Below, in pieces: positions 1 through 4,830 of a DNA stretch of 6,142 nucleotides. Position 1 is the stretch's first letter; each line of letters begins with the position of its first letter. The stretch is taken from the NCBI GenBank assembly GCA_964228145.1, contig CAXQZJ010000124.1, positions 1 to 6,142 on the forward strand, read 5' to 3'. The notes below the pieces were generated by a model. It was not told where the DNA came from. It did no database searches and saw nothing but the letters and a program-made list of their open reading frames with translations. Both the position numbers and the translations under genes were made by a program. The DNA comes from Pseudobowmanella sp964228145 (GTDB taxonomy: Bacteria > Pseudomonadota > Gammaproteobacteria > Enterobacterales > Alteromonadaceae).

Positions 1-44
1 CGGTAAACTTCGACAAAGGTACGTAGTTGCGTGAGGTATGCCAT
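1..44 (-). CDS. LysR-family transcriptional regulator, N-terminal fragment (runs off left edge)
   Basis: Reading leftward from the ATG at 44-42 gives MAYLTQLRTFVEVYR, open to the window edge. The LTQLRTFVEVY stretch is the typical first helix of LysR-type regulators (pattern xLxxLRxFVxVxx). An in-frame TAA (47-45) directly precedes the ATG, so this is the first possible ATG in the frame. No strong Shine-Dalgarno is visible. Only 15 codons are seen, so the helix-turn-helix and effector domain are outside the window. Its divergent position next to the DJ-1/yqhD operon suggests that it controls that operon and itself; this is inference. Effector unknown. Confidence 0.68.
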   Translation of the reverse strand, partial: MAYLTQLRTFVEVY

Positions 45-64
45 TTAAAGCCATAAAAAATCTG

Positions 65-106
65 ATTGCTGGTGCCAATTTTAGTGAATTCTCTAATAGT
101 TACAAT
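65..106. promoter_or_regulatory. Overlapping divergent promoters with candidate LysR-type operator
   Basis: Minus strand, toward the regulator: -35 TTGTAA (105-100), 16-nt spacer, -10 TAAAAT (83-78), predicting a leader of about 27 nt. Plus strand, toward the operon: -10 TACAAT (101-106), with only poor -35 matches (for example ATTTTA at 78-83), as expected for an activator-dependent promoter. The plus -10 overlaps the minus -35. A palindrome ATTG-N7-CAAT at 65-79 contains the T-N11-A pattern (T66, A78) typical of LysR-family sites. It covers the predicted start region of the regulator transcript and lies about 40 bases upstream of the predicted operon start. A second imperfect dyad, TTAG-N8-CTAA, lies at 81-96. 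All calls are by eye. Confidence 0.45.
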
Positions 107-150
107 GACCCTATGATCTCCTGCACAGTTTTCAAAGAGGACATATCGAG

Positions 151-1002
151 ATGAACAAGGTGATATTTGCCGGCGCTCTGAGTGCGTTTGTAATGGCGAG
201 TCAGACAGCCATGGCAGCTGACGCAAAAGGCCAGGTTTTGGTCCTGCTTTCCAGTGAGACGCAAATGGCATTGCAGGGTAATGCTGTCTATCCAACAGGC
301 TACTACCTCAACGAGTTTGGTGTTCCTGCGAAGGCTTTGGTTGATGCGGGCTATGAAATTGTTCTGGTAACGCCAAAGGGCAATCACCCGGTTGCGGATC
401 AACGCTCATTGGAGCCGCAGTATTTCGATAACAGTGATCAGCAGATGGCAAAAATAGCCAGTTTTGTGGCATCACTGCCAGATATTGACAACCCTCTGTC
501 GCTGGACGAGGTGTTAGCAAATGGATTGGCAGAGTATGAAGGCTTGTTTATTCCCGGTGGACATGCACCTTTGATTGATTTGGCCAACAACCCCAAAGTG
601 GGCGAGGTATTGCGCCATTTCAACGCCAACAGTAAGCCAACTGCGGCTATTTGCCATGGCCCGATTGCGTTGTTATCGGCGCAAGCCGATCCTCAGGCTT
701 ACCTGGAAAAAATAAAACAAGGCAAATCCGCCAGTGCCAACGATTGGATCTACGAGGGTTACCGCATGACGATTTTTTCTGACCCTGAAGAAGCGGTGTT
801 TGAGCAATCGCTAGAAGGCGAAAAACTGCTGTATTACCCAGCGGATGCCATGAACAAGGCTGGCGGTGAAATGGCGTTTGCCGGTGAGTGGCAATCTAAT
901 GTTGTGGTCGACCGTGAGCTGATTACCGGCCAAAACCCTTTTTCAGATAAAGCCTTGGCCGAGGCGTTGATAAAGATGCTTGATAAGCAATTCGCGGAAT
1001 AA
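151..1002 (+). CDS. Exported DJ-1/PfpI-superfamily (class I glutamine amidotransferase-like, Hsp31-like) protein
   Basis: This 283-residue protein has a Sec signal peptide: Lys3, a hydrophobic core at about 4-18, and an AMA|A type cleavage site after residue 22. The mature part is a DJ-1/PfpI fold. Visible marks are strand VLVLLSS (29-35), the conserved acidic residue in GYYLNEFGVP (Glu55), GGHAP (136-140) and the nucleophile elbow AICHGP with Cys168-His169. Longer than minimal PfpI (about 170 residues), it resembles the Hsp31 branch, some members of which have glutathione-independent glyoxalase III activity on methylglyoxal. The actual reaction here is unknown. A Shine-Dalgarno AGAGGA (136-141) supports the start at 151. 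An internal ATG (211, residue 21) could give a cytosolic form but has no good ribosome site. It is the first gene of an operon with yqhD, suggesting a role against reactive aldehydes; this is inference. Confidence 0.88.
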   Translation: MNKVIFAGALSAFVMASQTAMAADAKGQVLVLLSSETQMALQGNAVYPTGYYLNEFGVPAKALVDAGYEIVLVTPKGNHPVADQRSLEPQYFDNSDQQMAKIASFVASLPDIDNPLSLDEVLANGLAEYEGLFIPGGHAPLIDLANNPKVGEVLRHFNANSKPTAAICHGPIALLSAQADPQAYLEKIKQGKSASANDWIYEGYRMTIFSDPEEAVFEQSLEGEKLLYYPADAMNKAGGEMAFAGEWQSNVVVDRELITGQNPFSDKALAEALIKMLDKQFAE

Positions 1003-1036
1003 ACCGATTTTTTTAGCTACACAGTAAGGAGCTAAT

Positions 1037-2191
1037 ATGCTGAATTTTACTTTTAAAAACCAAACTGAGATTTTATTTGGCAAAGGCCAGGTTAAAGAAG
1101 TGACCTCGCGCCTACCTCAAGATGCGAAAGTACTTCTGCTGTATGGCGGTGGTTCGATCAAGAAAAACGGCGTGTATGACCAAACCATGGCAGCATTGGC
1201 CGGTGTGAATGTGGTCGAGTTTTCCGGTGTTGAGCCGAACCCAACGTTCGAAACCCTGAGCAAAGCGATTGAACTGGCCAAGCAAGAACAGGTTAACTTC
1301 ATTCTTGCAGTAGGCGGGGGCAGTGTGATCGATGGGGCCAAATTTATTGCCGCGGGCGTCAATTTTGACGGTGATAGTTGGGATATTCTGGCCAAAGGCG
1401 CCAGCTTCAGCAATCCTTTGCCTATCGGTGCGGTGTTGACCTTACCCGCCACGGGTTCAGAAAGTAATGGCAACTCAGTGGTGACTAAAAAGGCCACTGC
1501 GCAAAAACTGGCCTTTGCCTCACCAACAGTGCAGCCAGTATTTGCCGTATTGGATCCGGAATACACATTCTCATTACCACCGCGTCAGGTAAGCAATGGA
1601 GTTGTCGATGCGTTTGTACACGTTATTGAGCAGTATCTGACCTATCCGGTCAATGCACCACTGCAGGATCGATTTGCTGAGGGTATTTTGCAAACCTTGA
1701 TCAGTGAAGGGCCAAAAGCGCTTAGTGAACCAAAAAACTACCAGGTACGCGCCAATGTTATGTGGTCTGCCACAATGGCACTGAATGGGCTGATCGGTGC
1801 CGGTGTCCCGCAGGATTGGGCTACCCACATGATTGGTCACGAACTCACTGCGCTATATAACCTGGATCATGCCCAAACCTTGGCGGTCGTACTGCCATCT
1901 CTGATGTACGTGCAACAAGGCGTTAAGCGTGAAAAGATCCTGCAGCTGGGCCAACGCGTGTTTGCTATAACCGAAGGTGACGAGGCTAGCCGGATGGATA
2001 AAACTATTAAGGCGGTGCAGGACTTTTTTGAGCAAATGGGTGTACGTACCCGCTTATCTGATTATGATTTAGACAATGATGCGGTGGATGCCATCGTTGC
2101 TAATCTGGAAAAGAACGGCATGACTCAATTGGGTGAACACGGTGATATTGATTTGGACAAAGCGCGGGAAATTCTCAAGCTTGCAGCTTAA
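1037..2191 (+). CDS. yqhD: NADPH-dependent aldehyde reductase / iron-containing alcohol dehydrogenase, YqhD type
   Basis: At 384 residues this is almost the length of E. coli YqhD (387) and matches it along its whole length as I recall that sequence. The enzyme reduces short-chain and reactive aldehydes (acrolein, malondialdehyde, methylglyoxal, butanal) to alcohols with NADPH in the cytosol. N-terminal Rossmann-like domain: GGGS (37-40), the loop linked to NADP preference in YqhD, and VGGGSVIDG (92-100). Metal site in the helical C-terminal domain: Asp191, His195, His264 and His278, equivalent to D194/H198/H267/H281 of YqhD. Signature blocks LPATGSESN (136-144) and GAGVPQDWATH (254-264) are intact. 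Shine-Dalgarno AAGGAG (1026-1031) lies 5 nt before the ATG. It starts 34 bp after the DJ-1-like gene, and with no promoter evident between them the two are probably cotranscribed. No defects seen. Confidence 0.95.
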   Translation: MLNFTFKNQTEILFGKGQVKEVTSRLPQDAKVLLLYGGGSIKKNGVYDQTMAALAGVNVVEFSGVEPNPTFETLSKAIELAKQEQVNFILAVGGGSVIDGAKFIAAGVNFDGDSWDILAKGASFSNPLPIGAVLTLPATGSESNGNSVVTKKATAQKLAFASPTVQPVFAVLDPEYTFSLPPRQVSNGVVDAFVHVIEQYLTYPVNAPLQDRFAEGILQTLISEGPKALSEPKNYQVRANVMWSATMALNGLIGAGVPQDWATHMIGHELTALYNLDHAQTLAVVLPSLMYVQQGVKREKILQLGQRVFAITEGDEASRMDKTIKAVQDFFEQMGVRTRLSDYDLDNDAVDAIVANLEKNGMTQLGEHGDIDLDKAREILKLAA

Positions 2192-2220
2192 ACGCTGACC
2201 CTGCTACCAGCTACACACCG

Positions 2221-2245
2221 ACGGGCCTTTATGGCCCGTTTTTTT
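2221..2245 (+). terminator. Rho-independent terminator of the DJ-1/yqhD operon
   Basis: A perfect 7-bp stem, ACGGGCC (2221-2227) with GGCCCGT (2233-2239), has a 5-nt loop TTTAT and runs straight into a T tract (2239-2245). It lies 30 bases after the yqhD stop, a textbook intrinsic terminator. Confidence 0.93.
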
Positions 2246-2541
2246 ATGACCGCGCTATAAATAAAGCATAGGGAGGCCTTCACAAGCCCCCTTATCTGTC
2301 TTAAACAAAATTATTTATCATTGGAATACTAAGCTATTGGTTACCGATGAGTAGCCTTGATACATGGCATGTCTGTCTGAGAGCGTCAGACACAAGCCTT
2401 AACAATTTATTTCACCTCAGTGTGTTCATTCTTAAGTAGACTTCGTCCCTTTTTAAAAGACCCTTTCAGGGGGCGGAAATCGTTTAGAGCTTCATGTTGT
2501 CATTTTCGATGCTAATCCGATATACCGTTAGGAGATGTAAA
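2246..2541. other. Intergenic region with no supported gene
   Basis: About 296 bases between the yqhD terminator and the ABM-fold gene. It holds a perfect 7-bp hairpin, TGTCTGA (2374-2380) / TCAGACA (2386-2392) with loop GAGCG and no T tract after it. A GC-rich segment near 2447-2477 could pair CGTCCC with GGGGCG (one G-U) around a T/A-rich interior. The promoter of the downstream gene should be here, but I see no convincing -35/-10 pair placed far enough upstream of its ribosome site. The only small reading frame noted (30 codons from 2347) lacks a ribosome site. The region could hold a small RNA or a structured leader, but nothing proves it. Confidence 0.5.
2530..2534 (+). promoter_or_regulatory. 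Ribosome binding site that fixes the ABM-gene start
   Basis: AGGAG lies 7 nt before the ATG at 2542. The earlier in-frame ATG at 2494 would place this site inside the coding region and has no comparable site of its own, so 2542 is preferred. Confidence 0.8.
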
Positions 2542-2817
2542 ATGTTGTCACTGGTCGTAATCATTGAGGTGAATGGTAATTATCGCGAATCATTTTTGCA
2601 GCAACTCACTCGTTTGCAGCGTGAGAGTAAAAAAGAGCTCGGAGTCATTCGATACGATGTGTCTGCTGCCAGCCCACTTCGATTCTATGTGTTTGAGCAA
2701 TGGAAAGACGAGGCAGCCCTGAAGACGCATCAAAGATCAGATCACTATCGCCGGTTTGTTGCAATCACAGAAGATTGGATGACGGGCAGAGAGGTGTATC
2801 GGGCAGAACCGGTATAA
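2542..2817 (+). CDS. Small antibiotic-biosynthesis-monooxygenase (ABM) domain protein, YgiN/LsrG-like
   Basis: This 91-residue single-domain protein has the dimeric alpha+beta barrel layout of the ABM family: first strand LSLVVIIEV (2-10), helix (about 13-33), ELGVIRYDV (32-40), RFYVFEQW (47-54), then a helix with the conserved His63 and a second His68, and a final strand near EVYRAEP. The FYxxExW...H pattern is typical of the family, which includes quinol monooxygenase YgiN and the autoinducer-2 enzyme LsrG. Family members act without cofactors on quinones or reactive carbonyls, or have no known activity; the substrate cannot be told here. The start at 2542 (Met17 of a longer frame from 2494) is chosen for its ribosome site and because it begins right at the first strand. 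It appears monocistronic and converges on rhlE. Being near yqhD is suggestive, but a terminator separates them. Confidence 0.85.
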   Translation: MLSLVVIIEVNGNYRESFLQQLTRLQRESKKELGVIRYDVSAASPLRFYVFEQWKDEAALKTHQRSDHYRRFVAITEDWMTGREVYRAEPV

Positions 2818-2879
2818 AGGCTCGGAGTAGGCGCATCAAAAGACGCGTTTGCATGGTTCTGAATCAAATGATGTTATTA

Positions 2880-2903
2880 GTCAGCCTCTTAACTGAGGCT
2901 GAC
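2880..2903. terminator. Perfect hairpin between convergent genes, possible bidirectional terminator
   Basis: A perfect 9-bp stem, GTCAGCCTC (2880-2888) / GAGGCTGAC (2895-2903), has a 6-nt loop. It lies 62 bases past the ABM gene and 47 bases past rhlE, where both transcripts should end. Neither strand has a good T tract after the stem (TAATAACAT on the minus strand, GACCGGAAAAA on the plus), so it may act as a 3'-end stabiliser or a weak or Rho-assisted terminator. Confidence 0.5.
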
Positions 2904-2950
2904 GACCGGAAAAACGAGAGGACTATCTGAGTCTCGCATCAATTAGAGCA

Positions 2951-4279
2951 TTAGCCTCTGGCTTGTGCATTCCCCTGAGAGCGAGCACTGTTGCCGTTGC
3001 GCCCGGGACGTTGACCTTGTGGGCGTCGGCGGCGATTGGGTTTGTTTGCCGGCCTATCGCCTTGCTGATTCTCAGCAGTCTGGATTTTCGGCTTTTTAGG
3101 GCGTTTTATCTTTTTCGGCGGCTTTAACTCTGTTACCGGCAATGGGTTAGAAGGTTTAAAACCCTCTAGCTGCTGTCTTGGAAGCAGTTTTTGAATCAAA
3201 CGTTCGATATCGCTGAGTTGTTCTAATTCATCAATGCTTACCAGTGACAAGGCCTGACCGGTTGCACCTGCACGTCCGGTGCGACCAATTCGATGTACAT
3301 AATCAGCGGCTGTATTAGGCAAATCCAAATTGATGACAACAGGTAACTGGTCAATATCAATACCACGGGCGGCGATATCCGTTGCCACGAGCACATGCAC
3401 ATCACCGGATTTGAATCCACTTAGTGCTTTGGTGCGCGCACCTTGGCTTTTGTTGCCATGAATCGCCGCACTTGGGATGCCAGCTTTGTCGAGCTTTTCT
3501 GCAATACGGTTTGCCCCGTGTTTGGTACGGCTGAACACCAGCACCTGCTTCCATTGGTTTTGTTTTACCAATTGACTCAGCGCTGCGGTCTTTTTGGCTT
3601 TATCTACCGGAATCAGGCTTTGTTCAATCACCTCAACGGTGGTATTGGCTGGCGCGGTTGAAATTTTAACTGGATTGTTGGTCAGGCTCTCTGCCAACTC
3701 GGTTACCGTCGGTGAAAAGGTTGCTGAGAACAGTAAAGATTGACGTTTAGTCGGTAATAACCTTAGCACGCGCTTGATGTCGTGAATAAAACCCATGTCT
3801 AGCATGCGATCGGCTTCATCGAGCACCAGCACTTCCAGCTGGTCAAAACGTACTGCATTTTGTTGATGTAAATCCAATAAGCGGCCTGGTGTGGCAACCA
3901 ATACATCGACCCCACGGCGTAAGGCTTTCATTTGCGGGTTAATACCTACCCCACCGAACACCACGGTACTGGTTAAGTTAAGATGGCGGCGGTATTCACT
4001 GACATTTTCCTCTACCTGAGCGGCAAGCTCCCGGGTCGGCGTGAGGATCAGCGCACGTACACTGTTGCTACGTGTTTTGGCACCTTCGCTTAAGCGTTGC
4101 AAAATTGGCAACGAGAATCCGGCCGTTTTACCGGTACCAGTTTGTGCGGCGGCGAGTACATCATGTCCATCCAGAATAGCGGGAATGGCCTGCGCCTGAA
4201 TGGGTGACGGTGAGCTGTATCCTTTGTCAGAAATAGCTTTGAGTAAAGGCGCACATAGCCCTAGCTGGCTGAAAGACAT
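2951..4279 (-). CDS. rhlE: ATP-dependent DEAD-box RNA helicase, RhlE type
   Basis: A 442-residue cytosolic helicase that unwinds short RNA duplexes; family roles are in ribosome assembly, RNA turnover and cold growth. All core motifs are present: Q motif (GYSSPSPIQ, 20-28), Walker A AQTGTGKT (45-52), PTREL (81-85), GG (109-110), TPGR (130-133), DEAD (154-157), SAT (185-187), VFSRTK (248-253), ATDIAARGID (299-308) and HRIGRTGR (329-336). A basic, low-complexity tail (about 386-442, Lys/Arg/Pro/Gln/Gly/Asn rich) fits an RNA-binding extension, as in RhlE and unlike the DbpA or CsdA C-terminal domains. A frame from 4309 would add ten residues, but the ATG at 4279 has the ribosome site GAGGAA 5 nt upstream and gives the usual MSFSxLGL start. 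It lies downstream of the cold-shock gene on the same strand, separated by a terminator-like hairpin, so read-through is the likely source of its mRNA unless a promoter was missed. Confidence 0.94.
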   Translation of the reverse strand: MSFSQLGLCAPLLKAISDKGYSSPSPIQAQAIPAILDGHDVLAAAQTGTGKTAGFSLPILQRLSEGAKTRSNSVRALILTPTRELAAQVEENVSEYRRHLNLTSTVVFGGVGINPQMKALRRGVDVLVATPGRLLDLHQQNAVRFDQLEVLVLDEADRMLDMGFIHDIKRVLRLLPTKRQSLLFSATFSPTVTELAESLTNNPVKISTAPANTTVEVIEQSLIPVDKAKKTAALSQLVKQNQWKQVLVFSRTKHGANRIAEKLDKAGIPSAAIHGNKSQGARTKALSGFKSGDVHVLVATDIAARGIDIDQLPVVINLDLPNTAADYVHRIGRTGRAGATGQALSLVSIDELEQLSDIERLIQKLLPRQQLEGFKPSNPLPVTELKPPKKIKRPKKPKIQTAENQQGDRPANKPNRRRRPQGQRPGRNGNSARSQGNAQARG

Positions 4280-4284
4280 GAGAG

Positions 4285-4290
4285 TTCCTC
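4285..4290 (-). promoter_or_regulatory. Ribosome binding site that fixes the rhlE start
   Basis: On the minus strand GAGGAA lies 5 nt before the ATG at 4279-4277. It falls inside the longer frame from 4309, arguing that the longer frame is not used. It is half of a short palindrome, TCCTCGAGGA (4286-4295), so the site could pair with the adjoining CUCC only through a very tight loop; probably coincidence. Confidence 0.75.
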
Positions 4291-4310
4291 GAGGAGTAAA
4301 AACGGGCAAT

Positions 4311-4341
4311 AAAAAATCCTGCAGGCGAAGGCATCGCCTGC
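4311..4341 (-). terminator. Intrinsic terminator between the cold-shock gene and rhlE
   Basis: Read on the minus strand, the stem GCAGGCGA (4341-4334) / TCGCCTGC (4328-4321) is a perfect 8 bp around a 5-nt loop. It is followed by AGGA and then six T (4316-4311). The 4-nt gap before the T run is longer than ideal, so termination may be partial. It starts about 18 bases after the csp stop. A second hairpin, CAAAG (4356-4352) / CTTTG (4345-4341), abuts it just upstream and shares the base at 4341. The position suggests it ends most csp transcripts while letting some through into rhlE. Confidence 0.75.
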
Positions 4342-4358
4342 AAAGGTAACGCTTTGGA

Positions 4359-4568
4359 CTAGATCACTGATACGTTAGCAGCCTGTGGGCCCTTGTTACC
4401 TTGTTCTACTGTGTACTGCACTGATTGACCTTCAGCTAAAGAGCGGAAGCCGTCAGATGCGATAGCACGGAAATGGACGAAAACATCTTTTCCGCCATCT
4501 TGAGGAGTAATAAAACCGAAGCCTTTTGCTTCGTCGAACCATTTAACAACACCGGTTGCTTGAGACAT
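4359..4568 (-). CDS. Cold-shock domain protein, CspA/CapB family
   Basis: This 69-residue single cold-shock domain binds single-stranded RNA/DNA and melts RNA secondary structure in the cytoplasm; some relatives act as transcription antiterminators. The five-strand OB fold is complete: VVKWF (7-11), RNP1 KGFGFI (15-20), RNP2 DVFVHF (28-33), the Phe-rich SDGFRSLAEGQ region (38-48) and the closing AANVSVI. Length and the start MSQATGVVKWF match CspA/CapB-type proteins of Pseudomonas and related bacteria. The Asn often found after WF is Asp12 here. Shine-Dalgarno TAAGGA lies about 7 nt before the ATG. Its own promoter and a roughly 170-nt leader lie upstream, rhlE downstream. Which paralogue it is, and whether it is cold-inducible, cannot be told from the protein alone. 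Confidence 0.95.
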   Translation of the reverse strand: MSQATGVVKWFDEAKGFGFITPQDGGKDVFVHFRAIASDGFRSLAEGQSVQYTVEQGNKGPQAANVSVI

Positions 4569-4740
4569 AAAAAAATTCCTTAAAATTAATGGGCAACATT
4601 ACCCGATACAGACAAAAGGGCTATCTGGACTTTTAACAGGCTTAAATCGGTGTGGTCGAGTGTGAATCGCGAAAAGCGGGACTTACAAGGGACGAACGGT
4701 CGAAGCATGGAACAAATATCAATAGTACCTTCTGAAGGCG
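4569..4740 (-). promoter_or_regulatory. Long 5' untranslated leader of the cold-shock gene
   Basis: From the predicted start near 4739 to the ATG there are about 170 nt, close to the 159-nt leader of E. coli cspA, which acts as an RNA thermosensor. Visible elements: a 4-bp hairpin CCTT-CAG-AAGG (4738-4728) at the very 5' end and a 5-bp hairpin TAATG/CATTA (4601-4587) just before the Shine-Dalgarno, which sits in an A/T-rich single-stranded stretch. I do not recognise an E. coli-type cold box. Thermosensor behaviour is inference from length and gene type. Confidence 0.45.
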
Positions 4741-4745
4741 AGCGG

Positions 4746-4773
4746 ACTATACCAGCTTTTTCCAAACTAACAA
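4746..4773 (-). promoter_or_regulatory. Sigma-70 promoter of the cold-shock gene
   Basis: On the minus strand, -35 TTGTTA (4773-4768), a 16-nt spacer and -10 TATAGT (4751-4746). TGG just before the -10 gives a partial extended -10. It lies in the gap after the M1 peptidase gene and points to csp. The predicted transcript start is near 4739. Confidence 0.65.
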
Positions 4774-4796
4774 GCTGTTTGTTTTTTATTCAATCC

Positions 4797-4821
4797 AAGC
4801 CCGTTTAAAACAAACGGGCTT
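4797..4821 (-). terminator. Hairpin after the M1 peptidase gene, probable terminator without T tract
   Basis: A perfect 10-bp stem, AAGCCCGTTT / AAACGGGCTT, with a 5-nt loop starts about 10 bases after the stop at 4831. The sequence after it on the minus strand (GGATTGAATAAAAAAC) has no T run, so an intrinsic mechanism is uncertain. It also separates the peptidase gene from the csp promoter. Confidence 0.6.
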
Positions 4822-4830
4822 AGTTGCGCT

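Noticed and set aside
1..54. Alternative minus-strand ATG at 54-52 in another frame (MALNGIPHATTYLC)
   Set aside because: The frame from 44 gives a typical LysR N-terminus; this one resembles nothing known.
100..402. Minus-strand 100-codon frame opposite the DJ-1-like gene and its promoter
   Set aside because: It is antisense to a gene with a strong family match and resembles no family; a shadow frame.
1117..1566. Minus-strand 149-codon frame inside yqhD
   Set aside because: Fully antisense to a well-supported yqhD; composition typical of a shadow frame and no ribosome site noted.
2347..2439. 30-codon frame from ATG 2347 in the intergenic region
   Set aside because: No Shine-Dalgarno and no recognisable features; expected by chance.
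2497..2526. TTGTCA / TATACC pair (18-nt spacer) as a promoter for the ABM gene
   Set aside because: The predicted transcript start (about 2533) would fall within the ribosome site at 2530-2534, so the mRNA would lack it.
2700..2930. Plus-strand 76-codon frame overlapping the ABM gene
   Set aside because: It starts inside the ABM gene in another frame, has no ribosome site and runs through the intergenic hairpin; no recognisable product.
3443..3661. Plus-strand 72-codon frame inside rhlE
   Set aside because: Antisense to the conserved helicase core; shadow frame.
4280..4309. Ten-residue N-terminal extension of RhlE from 4309
   Set aside because: The ribosome site lies inside the extension and helicases of this type begin near MSFSxLGL.
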